From Methanocella sp. (GTDB lineage Archaea; Halobacteriota; Methanocellia; Methanocellales; Methanocellaceae), in the NCBI RefSeq assembly GCF_035506375.1, contig NZ_DATJPM010000023.1:1-32462 (forward strand): DNA of 32,462 nt, given 5' to 3'. Within the stretch, counting starts at the first letter, position 1; each line of letters begins with the position of its first letter. Made by a program: the position numbers and the translations under genes. Positions 23,786 to 32,288 of this stretch are shown here, one piece after another. The notes under the pieces were generated by a model. It saw only the letters and a program-made list of their open reading frames with translations, made no database searches and had not been told where the DNA came from.

Positions 23786-24046
23786 ATTAAGTTACAAAGT
23801 ACACAAAGCCGGTTCATTGGCGATAAGGGCACGAAGGATACAAAGACACAGTGGAATGAACAAGAGCACTTTTTGCCATCGTGCCTTCATATCCTTTGTA
23901 TCTTAAAAGTTCAAAAAGCGGGCTCTGTGTCCTTTGTATCTTAATTATAAAAAAGTCTTTGTGAGCCTTTGTGCCATCGTGTCTTTGTGGTGAAAAATAG
24001 TGACTCCGTACACTCCGAGACTTAAAAAGGCATATTCAACACAGCA
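23678..24046. mobile_element. 369-bp palindromic MITE-like element, copy 2
   Basis: Ends TACTGTGTTGAAT and ATTCAACACAGCA match the copy at 6325-6693, and the length is the same by my count. Flanking bases GAAATTTT (23670-23677) and GAAATATT (24047-24054) look like an 8-base target duplication with one mismatch. The outer arms pair over about 46 bases with two mismatches. No transposase is encoded. It lies between a tiny membrane-protein frame and the end of the geranylgeranyl reductase gene; short ORFs within it are not genes. Confidence 0.78.
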
Positions 24047-24063
24047 GAAATATTTAAACGAAT

Positions 24064-25233
24064 TTAAACGACCATACGGGCGACCTTTAGCAGGGGCAGG
24101 CCCGACGTCGTGACCTCGATAAAGAGCTCGGATATGGGAATGTCCTCGACTCTCAGCTTCTTTATGGCGGCGATGACCAGATTTATCTGCCAGTCGCTGC
24201 AGTTAACGATAAATTCTTTTACGTGATAATTACGTCGAATAGCCTTACCGATCGACGAGTGAATCCCCATATCGTAACGCTCCAATGCTTTTGCCGATAC
24301 GTCTCCGCCCTTTATTGCATTGGCCGCGATATTTCCCGCCAATCGTCCGCTGACCATGGCGTTCATAATGCCGGCCCCGAGTAGAGGGTCGACGAGCCTG
24401 CCGCCGTCGCCGGCAAGCATCAGCCCGGCGGTCGATAGGCGATAAGACAGGTCGCAGACCGGTACGGCCCCGGAAATTGACTGAATTATCCGGCCTTCAG
24501 GGAAGCGCGAATCGACATACTTTTTGAGGTAGTCGATGGGGTGGATGCCATTGTAACGGTCGGCCAGCATACCGAGGCCGATGTTGGCTTCGTTCTTTCC
24601 TTTGGGGAATATCCAGACATAGCCTCCCGGAGAGATTCTATTACCGATGTAGAATTCCAGGCACTCGGGATCGATGTCTATGCCTGCGACGACGAACTCC
24701 GCGCAGGATTCGACATCCTTTAGCCTTAGAGGCTCTAGAAGACCGGCCCAGCGGCCGATCTTCGATTCTATGCCGTCCGCGCCGATGACGACCTTGGCCC
24801 GGGCTTCAAAATTCCGTCCCATGCAGATGCCGTTAATGCCTTTTACGATTCCGTTTTCGATGATAAGCCCCGTGGCCTGCGTTTTTACCTGGACTTCCGA
24901 GCCCTCGTCGGCCGCCGCCTTTGCCAGAGACCTGTCGAAGACATTACGGTCTATCACATAACCGGCGGTATCCAGCTGATGGAAGTATAATGACTTTCCA
25001 TTCGGCGCATAAATACGGCCACTATTAATCCTGGCGCATACCCATTTCGGGTCGTACTCGACAAACCTGTCCAGGCCAGACTTGATCATGCCTTCGGCAC
25101 AGCGCACCGGTTCCCCTATCTCCTGCCTTTTCTCGATAAGCAGTACATCGAGGCCCTGCCTTGCGGCCGTTGCCGCCGCGACCGAGCCGGCAGGCCCTGC
25201 GCCGACGACGATGACGTCATAGTCGCTTTTCAT
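24064..25233 (-). CDS. Geranylgeranyl reductase family flavoprotein
   Basis: FAD-dependent oxidoreductase of 389 residues of the group that saturates the geranylgeranyl chains of archaeal lipids. DVIVVGAGPAGSVAAATAARQG is the dinucleotide-binding start; EPVRCAEGM (about 41-49) holds the conserved Cys; PGGYVWIFPKG (about 207-217) and LAGDGGRLVDPLLGAGI (about 284-300) complete the family pattern. The ATG at 25233 follows GGTGG at a good distance. Methanogens carry several paralogues, so this may be the lipid reductase (digeranylgeranylglycerophospholipid reductase) or a relative acting on a quinone-like or other isoprenoid; sequence alone does not decide. Confidence 0.9.
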   Translation of the reverse strand: MKSDYDVIVVGAGPAGSVAAATAARQGLDVLLIEKRQEIGEPVRCAEGMIKSGLDRFVEYDPKWVCARINSGRIYAPNGKSLYFHQLDTAGYVIDRNVFDRSLAKAAADEGSEVQVKTQATGLIIENGIVKGINGICMGRNFEARAKVVIGADGIESKIGRWAGLLEPLRLKDVESCAEFVVAGIDIDPECLEFYIGNRISPGGYVWIFPKGKNEANIGLGMLADRYNGIHPIDYLKKYVDSRFPEGRIIQSISGAVPVCDLSYRLSTAGLMLAGDGGRLVDPLLGAGIMNAMVSGRLAGNIAANAIKGGDVSAKALERYDMGIHSSIGKAIRRNYHVKEFIVNCSDWQINLVIAAIKKLRVEDIPISELFIEVTTSGLPLLKVARMVV

Positions 25234-25383
25234 TTAACCACCAATTATCCATCGATATAACTTTTTTACGGTTTATCTTTATTTTATATATAAAAAGAAG
25301 GGCGAAAAGATTATAAAACGGTTGTGATTTCGGCGTAAATAAAGTTTTTAATAGCGGCTGTATAAAACTATAATTGATAAAAC

Positions 25384-25713
25384 ATGGCAAGCGAACGAAT
25401 AAAAATACTCGGCACTGAAGAGATGAAAAACCGGATGAATGATCCTGGACCGTTTATACTGATCGATGCAAGGGACGAAGAGGACTATAAGAAAATGCAT
25501 ATACCTGGCGCCATTTCTATGCCGGTGTATGAAGTTGAAAGACGGTGCGAAACCCTGGATAAGAACGACGAGATCATCATATACTGTAGCGGCTTCATGT
25601 GCGACGCGAGCGCCGACGCCGCTAACATATTCTGGAAAAAAGGCTTCCGGAACCTATCCGATTATAAGGGCGGTATTCAGGACTGGATCGCCGGAAATAA
25701 CGCTACGGAGTGA
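25384..25713 (+). CDS. Single-domain rhodanese
   Basis: Rhodanese-fold protein of 109 residues. LIDARDEEDYKKMHIPGAI (about 27-45) is the CH2A-type motif, and the active-site loop is IIYCSGFMCDAS (about 65-76) with catalytic Cys68. A second cysteine (Cys73) in the loop could form a disulfide or polysulfide relay. The usual role is sulfane sulfur transfer; a tRNA-thiolation or sulfur-trafficking role is possible. A TATA-like GTATAAAAC lies about 20 bases before the ATG, so the transcript is probably leaderless. The last 11 bases overlap the convergent membrane-protein gene. Confidence 0.9.
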   Translation: MASERIKILGTEEMKNRMNDPGPFILIDARDEEDYKKMHIPGAISMPVYEVERRCETLDKNDEIIIYCSGFMCDASADAANIFWKKGFRNLSDYKGGIQDWIAGNNATE

Positions 25714-26446
25714 CGATGGGCGATGAATTGAAGTCGAACGGGTTCGTTCTCATGGACAATGAGTAGAGATACGGGTACCACTTCTTCATGTATTTCATGT
25801 AATCCAGCCAGGTGCCGATCAGTCGGGCATATACCCGCTCGATGTCGCCTTTGATATGGTTAAGATCGCTATCCGGCAGGGACTTGAGATTTTTCCTGAA
25901 CTCCAGCTCCTCCGTCAGGTGAAATACGGCCATAAGCAGCTCCGTGAACGATTCGTGCTCTAAAATGACGGGATTTTCCAGTAAGCGGACTGAAAATTCC
26001 CGTTTACTGACCAGGAAATTTTTAAGCTTTTCCAGGTCTATCTGATTAATATCGACGTGATGCGGATGCTGTTTTATGCGCTGGCTGGCCTCGTCGAACT
26101 GCCTGTCAGTCCACTTTTGCCCGACGACAAGATCCTGACGTATATTCTCGATATCCGGGTCACTACCAGAAAGCTCATGGAGCAGGAACGTGCCGCTTTC
26201 GCTGAAAAATACGCCGATTACCATGTTCAGCTTTTCCATTCGCTCCTGCAGGTCGCGCATTTCCAGAAGCTGGTCCAGGACCAGCGTGACGACCAGGACT
26301 TCAATGGGCAGCCAGGCAAAGTAGAAAAGCGTGTATTCCGACAGGAAATAAAAGTTTTGAAAGATAAGATAATGTACGATATAGAGAACAACGGATACGG
26401 CCACGAAGATCAGGCCGATACGGAGCTTCCAGCCGAGCTTTTTCAT
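25703..26446 (-). CDS. Membrane protein with two N-terminal spans and a helical cytoplasmic domain
   Basis: Protein of 247 residues, not recognised. Two hydrophobic segments (about 10-28, LIFVAVSVVLYIVHYLIF, and about 38-58, LFYFAWLPIEVLVVTLVLD) are followed by a coiled-coil-like segment (about 58-75, LLEMRDLQERMEKLNM) and an acidic, mostly helical domain to the end. No cysteine, kinase or nucleotide motif is seen. The topology resembles small membrane-anchored proteins of unknown function found in Methanocella and Methanosarcina. No obvious ribosome binding site. The 3' end overlaps the rhodanese gene tail to tail. Confidence 0.8.
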   Translation of the reverse strand: MKKLGWKLRIGLIFVAVSVVLYIVHYLIFQNFYFLSEYTLFYFAWLPIEVLVVTLVLDQLLEMRDLQERMEKLNMVIGVFFSESGTFLLHELSGSDPDIENIRQDLVVGQKWTDRQFDEASQRIKQHPHHVDINQIDLEKLKNFLVSKREFSVRLLENPVILEHESFTELLMAVFHLTEELEFRKNLKSLPDSDLNHIKGDIERVYARLIGTWLDYMKYMKKWYPYLYSLSMRTNPFDFNSSPIVTP

Positions 26447-26531
26447 CGCTATTGTTTATTCACATATCGGTTAAAGAGTTTTTCATTTATAGAAAAACTG
26501 ATAAAACTATAGAAAATTATTTATAATAATA

Positions 26532-27209
26532 TTATTTTGATATATTTTTCAGGTCCACAGTTCTCGCTTTTCTAAATAAGAGACTATCCTCGTCCAGCCT
26601 GGTTTCGACCAGAAGCATATCGTCGGTAGATACGTCCTGGAATTTATTATCGTAAATAACGGCATAGTTCAACGAAGCGTGATTCATCTTCACAGTATTG
26701 AACGTCGTATTCGTGATGAATGAGCGTTCGCCATTCATGTGCTGCAGGTCGCAGTTTTCAATAACGGCCCCGGTAATGCTCGCCGTGGAAATGTTCGCGC
26801 TAAGCATATTGCATTCGCGGAATGTACAATCGATGATCTTCGCCATGATAAGCTTGATAAGGTGCAGGTCGCAACCCGTAAACTCCAGCTTATACAGCTT
26901 CGACTCGCTCAGGTCCGCCTGGGATAGCGAGGCTTCATTAAAAGTACAGTCGATAATATCCGATTTTCGCATGATGGCCCTGCGGAAGCTCGTGCCGTTA
27001 AACCGGCAGCCGACGAGCTGCGAATCATAGAGATTAGCATTGTCGAGTATTGCCTTATCAAAGTTCACGCCGATTATCTGCATTCCATGAAGGTCGACGC
27101 CGCTGAGGTCCACGCCCGATAAGTCCATGCTGCGGATGCCCTCATTGTAGTAGTTTTCACGAAGGCTAAGAAGGTATTTCGTTTTTTTGATCTCCGCATC
27201 GGATAGCAT
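26532..27209 (-). CDS. Pentapeptide-repeat protein
   Basis: Protein of about 225 residues with degenerate A(D/N)LxX pentapeptide repeats from about residue 27 (MDLSGVDLSGVDLHGM...), spanning some 160 residues; they would form a right-handed quadrilateral beta-helix. I start at 27209 (MLSDAEIKKTKYLL) because a TATA-like GTATATATTACC on this strand (about 27236-27247) lies about 30 bases upstream; ORF extensions to 27254 and 27293 run through that promoter. Some family members mimic DNA and protect gyrase, but most have unknown roles and this one has no specific hint. Confidence 0.82.
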   Translation of the reverse strand: MLSDAEIKKTKYLLSLRENYYNEGIRSMDLSGVDLSGVDLHGMQIIGVNFDKAILDNANLYDSQLVGCRFNGTSFRRAIMRKSDIIDCTFNEASLSQADLSESKLYKLEFTGCDLHLIKLIMAKIIDCTFRECNMLSANISTASITGAVIENCDLQHMNGERSFITNTTFNTVKMNHASLNYAVIYDNKFQDVSTDDMLLVETRLDEDSLLFRKARTVDLKNISK

Positions 27210-27774
27210 AGTTATGCCTGCTTTTTCTTTGGATAAGGTAATATATACTATCATAAGTGGCGGTATAAGATATATCTTTATCTCAAAATCCAAGGGCTAA
27301 TAAATTATACTATATTGTAATAAAGTCTTAAATAAAAAACAAAATATTTATAAATAATAAAATAATAATAAATTGTTATTAAATGTTTAATAACTACAAG
27401 TAATATATAAAGTTAAATTTTCATTATATTTACCACTATATGTTTAAAATATTATAATAATACTTGTTAATGAAATACCCTAGATTGTTTCAAAATAAAT
27501 ACCAATAAAAAAGTATACAATAAATTGTATACATTATTTAGCCGGTAACATGAAAAATCGTAAACTTATTTACAAATTATTGTCATAATATAGTCCTTGG
27601 GAAAACTGACCCACATGAACTCATGGTTAAATACAAAAATCGAGGGTCGTGTCGATAAATACTTATTTATCGACATGTTAAACCCAAATATATTCACCAA
27701 AAGAGGCTTATAATATGAAGCCTTAGTTAGTAATCATATAACCGATAAATGAATGAACTTTCTGGTGGGGACCG
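27210..27774. other. Very AT-rich intergenic region with palindromes
   Basis: About 565 bases without a gene. Two clear inverted repeats are present: GTATACAA-TAAA-TTGTATAC (27513-27532) and a perfect 12-bp dyad around 27662 (listed separately). From 27300 to 27500 it is almost pure A/T with runs of AATAATA. Start-proximal TATA-like words occur before the pentapeptide gene (minus) and before the recombinase (CCGATAAATG, about 27742-27751). No tRNA, CRISPR or tandem repeat array is visible. Confidence 0.6.
27650..27675. promoter_or_regulatory. Perfect 12-bp palindrome upstream of the XerA-like gene
   Basis: TGTCGATAAATA-CT-TATTTATCGACA is a perfect inverted repeat with a 2-base centre, about 100 bases before the recombinase start codon. 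Read as 11-base arms with a 4-base spacer it has the size range of a Xer/dif-type core, or it could be an operator or the bidirectional end of transcripts. No evidence beyond symmetry and position. Confidence 0.4.
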
Positions 27775-28593
27775 ATGGACCATATAGAAATATTCCTGGA
27801 CGAGAAACGATTGTCTTCCAGCTCTAACACGATAAAACAATATGGGCTGATCCTTCGCAACTTCCAGGAATTTTGCGGCAAGCCCTTAGATAAAGTGAAC
27901 CGGCATGAGATCATCCGGTATTTGAATCATTTGATGTTCGAAGAGGAACGGTCCAAAGCCTACGTGTCGAATATCATGAGCATCATCAAATCGTTCTATT
28001 CGTTCCTTAGCGAGAACGAGTATACCACGTCGAACCCAGCTAAAGGCATCAACGCGGTCAAGATAGATAAAAAAGCTCCCGTATACCTGACACAGGATGA
28101 AATGCAGGCCCTGATAAAAACGGCAGTCAGCCCCAGGGATAGCCTTATCGTAAAAATGCTCTATGCGACTGGCGTGCGAGTGTCTGAACTCGTGAACATT
28201 AAGAAGCAGGATATCGACCTGGGCAGGAATACTATCAAAGTCTTCGGAAAAGGCGCTAAGGAGCGGGTCGTGCTCCTGCCGGACACGCTGAAGGCGCAGC
28301 TCGAGGCTTATTGCGAGGGCTTGACTGACGATCAGAAGCTGTTCAACCTGAACGTCCGAACCGTGGAGCGGGATATTAAAACTCTGGCCGCACAGGCAGG
28401 CATTAATAAGAAAGTAACGCCCCATAAGCTCAGGCATAGCTTTGCCACGCACATGCTCCAGAATGGGGGAAACGTCGTGGCCATCCAGAAGCTACTTGGC
28501 CATACATCACTGAATACGACCCAGATATATACCCATTATAGCGTGGACGAGCTCAAGGACATGTATGCACATACGCACCCGATGAGCAAATAA
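27775..28593 (+). CDS. xerA: XerA/XerC-like tyrosine recombinase
   Basis: Site-specific recombinase of 272 residues, a length typical of archaeal XerA. The N-terminal SAM-like core-binding domain (about 1-95) is followed by the catalytic domain with the full set of active residues: Arg135 (TGVRVSELV), Lys159 (VFGKGAKER), His217 and Arg220 (HKLRHSFATHML), His243 (LLGHTSLNTTQ) and nucleophile Tyr252 (IYTHYS). GGTGGGG precedes the ATG at 27775. Archaeal XerA resolves chromosome dimers at dif; alternatively it could be a cellular remnant of an integrative element, but no other integrative-element genes are nearby. Confidence 0.92.
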   Translation: MDHIEIFLDEKRLSSSSNTIKQYGLILRNFQEFCGKPLDKVNRHEIIRYLNHLMFEEERSKAYVSNIMSIIKSFYSFLSENEYTTSNPAKGINAVKIDKKAPVYLTQDEMQALIKTAVSPRDSLIVKMLYATGVRVSELVNIKKQDIDLGRNTIKVFGKGAKERVVLLPDTLKAQLEAYCEGLTDDQKLFNLNVRTVERDIKTLAAQAGINKKVTPHKLRHSFATHMLQNGGNVVAIQKLLGHTSLNTTQIYTHYSVDELKDMYAHTHPMSK

Positions 28594-28691
28594 GCTGTTA
28601 TAAATATCGTAATTTATATTTTTATCGTCGTTTTTTACAGACAAACTACGTTACCTTGCCGATAAGAACCATTTTTACACAGGATGACCTT

Positions 28692-29255
28692 ATGCGCTCG
28701 ACAGGACAACAGCCTGGCATGCAGGAAAGGCGCTTTGAATGCAAGAGATGCGGCGCCTGCTGCAAGGACCGGGACATACCCCTGACCCTTGATGATATTT
28801 TCAGGCTCAGCGAGTTTCTCGACATGGAACCGGATAAGTTTTTTAACGAGTATTGCGTCGAGATCGCGAAAGTTGAAAATACGCTCGCATTGCCGTATTT
28901 ACGCCGTGACGGCAGAGATTGCCTTTTCCTGGAGGATAACATTTGCCAGGCCCACTTTGCCAAGCCGGCCGCCTGTGTGAACATGCCCTCGACCATTTTT
29001 GGCGGTATAGAGCATATGCGCTCACAAATGCCCCCGTCCTGCGCCATACATTATACACGGCTCGAAGATTCAAGCGAAAACGAGCGAAAAAGGCGGAACT
29101 ACATGGCTGCGCTGATGCTCACAACGATCTATTATAGCAAGTTCGGCACGTTCAAATACCAGCTCGCGAAGCCGTTCATCTATCGCATTTTATTGTTCCG
29201 GCGAAATCGTGAGCAGATCTATAATCTGACGGGCACTCATGTTGCGTGTAATTAG
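28692..29255 (+). CDS. YkgJ-family cysteine-cluster protein
   Basis: Protein of 187 residues with the N-terminal FECKRCGACCKDRDIPLT (cysteines 17, 20, 23, 24) and later CLFLEDNICQAHFAKPAAC, the Zn/Fe-chelating pattern of the YkgJ/UPF0153 family. I chose the ATG at 28692, which has AGGATGA five bases upstream, over a TTG at 28656. The C-terminal region holds a basic helix (KPFIYRILLFRRNRE). The family is uncharacterised; iron-sulfur or zinc binding is expected from the cysteines. It ends two bases before the convergent ygiQ stop codon. Confidence 0.87.
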   Translation: MRSTGQQPGMQERRFECKRCGACCKDRDIPLTLDDIFRLSEFLDMEPDKFFNEYCVEIAKVENTLALPYLRRDGRDCLFLEDNICQAHFAKPAACVNMPSTIFGGIEHMRSQMPPSCAIHYTRLEDSSENERKRRNYMAALMLTTIYYSKFGTFKYQLAKPFIYRILLFRRNREQIYNLTGTHVACN

Positions 29256-29257
29256 CT

Positions 29258-31069
29258 TTATCTTCGCCGGCTGTAGGGCCTTGCCGGCGTTATCAGGCAT
29301 TTCGGCCCATAACCTATCAGATCTTTTCTGCCAGCCTTAAGCAGCGCCTTTTTTACCAGATCGTAATTATCCGGGTCTTTATACTGTAATAGCGCCCGCT
29401 GCATTTTTCGCTCTTCGACACTCTTCGGGACGTAAACCTCCTTTTCTGTATACGGGTTATAGCCGGTATAATACATACAGGTGGAGAGCGTCGAGGGCGT
29501 CGGCGTGAAATCCTGGACCTGCTCGACGTAGTAGCCCATGTCCCGCACGTACTCGGCGAGCTGGACGGCGTCCTTAAGCGTACAGCCGGGATGGCCAGAA
29601 ATAAAATAGGGTATGATATATTGCTCCTTGCCGAGCTCCTGGTTTATCTCTTTATACCTTTTCACGAAACGCTCGTACTTTTCGATGGACGGCTTACACA
29701 TGGCGTCCGTAACTGCTTTAGAGACGTGCTCCGGTGCCACTTTTAGCTGACCGCTGATATTATTCTCGCAGATATGGTAGAGGTATGCCTCGTCCTGCAT
29801 GGCCAGGTCATAGCGTATGCCGGAGCCTATGAACACGTTCTTAACTCCCGGCACCGCTTCAACGGCTTTTAATAAATCAATCAGCCTGCCATGGTCCTTA
29901 TTCAGGCTGGGGCAGGCCTGAGGGTACAGGCAGAGCTTATCCTGGCAGGCCCCGTATTTCGCCTGCTTCTCGCAGCCCAGCATGTACATGTCCGCCGTCG
30001 GGCCGCCGATGTCGGTGATGGTGCCCTTGAATTCGGGCATCTTCACAAGCTTTCTTACCTCTTCTAATATGGACTCCTTACTGCGGCTCTGGACGATGCG
30101 CCCCTGGTGGTTCGTGATGGCGCAGAATGCACAGCCGCCGAAACAGCCCCTGTGACTGGTTATCGAAAAGCGTACCGTGCGCAGCGCGGGGATCTCTTCT
30201 TTATAGGAAGGATGGGGCCGGCGGGTATATGGCAGGCCATAGACGTGGTCGAGCTCTGCCATCGTCATAGGCATCGGAGGCGGGTTCTGGACGATGATCG
30301 TTTTAGGGTGGCGCTGCACGACGACACGGCCGTAGAACGGGTCCTGCTCGTCAGAATACGCCTTGAACGCAAGGGCATAGGCCCTTTTATCGGACGAGAC
30401 GTTTTTATAATCTGGAAGCTCCACAAAACTTTCGATATCCAGCCCCCGGGTCTTCGTGGACGTGCCCCGGATGCCTTTTATATCTCCGATATCTTTGCCA
30501 TCGTTGAGCTCGCTTATCACTTCTATGATCGGCTTTTCAGCCATGCCATAGACTAAAAGGTCGGCGGGAGCGTCTGCAAGGATCGACTGTCTCACCTTAT
30601 CGTCCCAGTAATCGTAGTGGGCGAAGCGGCGCAGGCTGGCTTCGATGCCGCCGATGATAATGGGCTTCGTCTTAAAGGTCTCGCGGATACGGTTACAGTA
30701 GACGAGGACGGCGCGGTCCGGCCGGAGGCCGCCTTTGCCCCCTGGAGCATAGTCGTCTTCCGTGCGGATACGCTTATTAGCAGTGTAATTATTGACCATC
30801 GAGTCCACGTTGCCGGACGAAACACAGAAGCAGAGCCGGGGCTCTCCCAGGACATCAAAGGACTTTTTATCCGTATAGTCGGGTATCGCGATCATTCCTA
30901 CGCGAAAGCCCGCATCCTCCAGCACCCGGCCGATGAGGGCCGATCCAAAGGCAGGATGGTCGACGTAAGCGTCTCCGCTAACGATGATGACGTCGCATTG
31001 TTCCCAGCCGAGATTTTTCATTTCATCCCGGGACATGGGTAAAAATAGTTCGGCCGGTCTTTTTTTCAT
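29258..31069 (-). CDS. ygiQ: YgiQ-family radical SAM protein
   Basis: Large radical S-adenosylmethionine protein of 603 residues, a normal length for YgiQ. The N-terminal part (about 20-190) is the conserved UPF0313 domain (SGDAYVDHPAFG, IIIGGIEASLRRFAHYDYW). The radical SAM core begins at TSHRGCFGGCAFCAITNHQG with the CxxxCxxC cluster at Cys309, Cys313 and Cys316. A cysteine-rich insertion follows (GCEKQAKYGACQDKLCLYPQ), then LKVAPEH and the YgiQ C-terminal extension. I prefer the ATG at 31069 to the TTG at 31078. The reaction is unknown. Confidence 0.94.
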   Translation of the reverse strand: MKKRPAELFLPMSRDEMKNLGWEQCDVIIVSGDAYVDHPAFGSALIGRVLEDAGFRVGMIAIPDYTDKKSFDVLGEPRLCFCVSSGNVDSMVNNYTANKRIRTEDDYAPGGKGGLRPDRAVLVYCNRIRETFKTKPIIIGGIEASLRRFAHYDYWDDKVRQSILADAPADLLVYGMAEKPIIEVISELNDGKDIGDIKGIRGTSTKTRGLDIESFVELPDYKNVSSDKRAYALAFKAYSDEQDPFYGRVVVQRHPKTIIVQNPPPMPMTMAELDHVYGLPYTRRPHPSYKEEIPALRTVRFSITSHRGCFGGCAFCAITNHQGRIVQSRSKESILEEVRKLVKMPEFKGTITDIGGPTADMYMLGCEKQAKYGACQDKLCLYPQACPSLNKDHGRLIDLLKAVEAVPGVKNVFIGSGIRYDLAMQDEAYLYHICENNISGQLKVAPEHVSKAVTDAMCKPSIEKYERFVKRYKEINQELGKEQYIIPYFISGHPGCTLKDAVQLAEYVRDMGYYVEQVQDFTPTPSTLSTCMYYTGYNPYTEKEVYVPKSVEERKMQRALLQYKDPDNYDLVKKALLKAGRKDLIGYGPKCLITPARPYSRRR

Positions 31070-31138
31070 TATGGGCAATAGGGCCCTGATTCTAGAAAAA
31101 TCTTATCTGCGACAATGCCATTAATATAACTGAACAGA

Positions 31139-31699
31139 TCAGGGTGACTGGAGAATATTATTCTTATCGATATACCCATGGTTCATGTACGTGTGGTTAT
31201 ACTCGACTTCGATGGTAGCTCCATGGTCTTTTAGCGTCTCATTCTCGGAATAAGAATAGGAATCGCCGGGCTTCAGAATGATAGCCCGCTGGTTAAGCCG
31301 CATGACGACGTTACCATCCATATCGATACCATAGATATAGGCCTGGTCGGCATTCACGGGAAACGAGTACACGCCATAGAGCTTATTACCCGTTCCTTCA
31401 CCAAAATTGCCCTGCAGCGTAAGTACATCGCCGAAGACCATCTTCAGCGAAGTATTGATGGGGAAATCGACCTTGCCGTTTATCTGTTTTGTGTTCTCGT
31501 TGTACCAGTACGTGGGAAAGTTCACGGACCTGAATGGCGCTTCGCCCTGAATAATGGTACCGTTCGCGGACATATAGTGCTCTAAAAAGACTACCTTCGA
31601 CGCCTGCCTGGAGGCCGGAACTTGCTGTGAAATGGCCGGCAATGACGCCGATATCAGGAATAGTAAGACGATAAATAGGGCTTTTGCTCTGCGATCCAT
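31139..31699 (-). CDS. Exported protein of unknown function
   Basis: Protein of 186 residues. I start at the ATG at 31699 because GGCGGGG lies just upstream and the protein then opens with a signal peptide (MDRRAKALFIVLLFLISASLPAIS, cleavage near AIS-QQ). An upstream extension to 31825 would put a basic 42-residue stretch before it. The mature part is beta-rich (VFLEHYMSANGTIIQG, VFGDVLTLQGNFGEG, YSYSENETLKDHGATIEV) with several N-glycosylation-type NxT/S sites and no C-terminal anchor. A secreted or surface-associated role is likely; the family is not recognised. Confidence 0.78.
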   Translation of the reverse strand: MDRRAKALFIVLLFLISASLPAISQQVPASRQASKVVFLEHYMSANGTIIQGEAPFRSVNFPTYWYNENTKQINGKVDFPINTSLKMVFGDVLTLQGNFGEGTGNKLYGVYSFPVNADQAYIYGIDMDGNVVMRLNQRAIILKPGDSYSYSENETLKDHGATIEVEYNHTYMNHGYIDKNNILQSP

Positions 31700-31896
31700 G
31701 GTCCCCGCCAATAATGAAACGGTGAGGGCGGAAAAATATTTTTTCAAATGAAAATACGAAGGCCGGCGTTTTATGCGGCGTTTTATCCGCCACAAAGCAG
31801 AAGAATCCAATTTATTGATAAGCAATATATAAAAACAGAACTGGTTATTTTAATATCGGTGGTAATATAAATCTAACCAGGCGGAACGTTGAGCTC

Positions 31897-32184
31897 GTGA
31901 GACAGATCGCCGCAGGGCTGCTCGTCGTATATGTGGCGATAATCGTCCTGGCTACGATGACGTCGAACGGACTTATCGATAAGCAGACCGCCTACGCGAT
32001 CCAGACCACGCTTGATCTGCCTACGGCGATCACTCTGGTGGCTTTCACGGCGCTCTCAATTAAGCTAGAGTTCGATAAGCCTAAATACAGGCAGATCCAG
32101 AAAACAACGAACTATGATGCCATTTTAATCGTCGTCAGCGCCTTAGTCATCCTGGCGCTCATATACATAAAATATTTCACATGA
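31897..32184 (+). CDS. Small three-span membrane protein
   Basis: Protein of 95 residues with three predicted membrane helices (about 4-22, 39-57 and 73-91) and short polar loops. Translation probably starts at the GTG at 31897; GGCGGA about 12-17 bases upstream is a weak ribosome binding site and no ATG is available nearby. Not recognised. It is transcribed divergently from the exported protein gene at 31699. Confidence 0.7.
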   Translation: MRQIAAGLLVVYVAIIVLATMTSNGLIDKQTAYAIQTTLDLPTAITLVAFTALSIKLEFDKPKYRQIQKTTNYDAILIVVSALVILALIYIKYFT

Positions 32185-32288
32185 CAGGCTGCCCGCCTCA
32201 AGACTCATATGACTAGACAAAAGGGTAGACGACTCAAATTTGATAATAGTTGGAGTCAAACTTAATTAATAATGTCAGTATTAAACGT

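Noticed and set aside
23682..23906. 74-residue ORF inside MITE copy 2
   Set aside because: Lies fully within the palindromic repeat and is not kept open the same way in copy 1.
28646..29047. 133-residue minus-strand frame opposite the YkgJ gene
   Set aside because: The sense frame has the cysteine-cluster signature and a good ribosome binding site.
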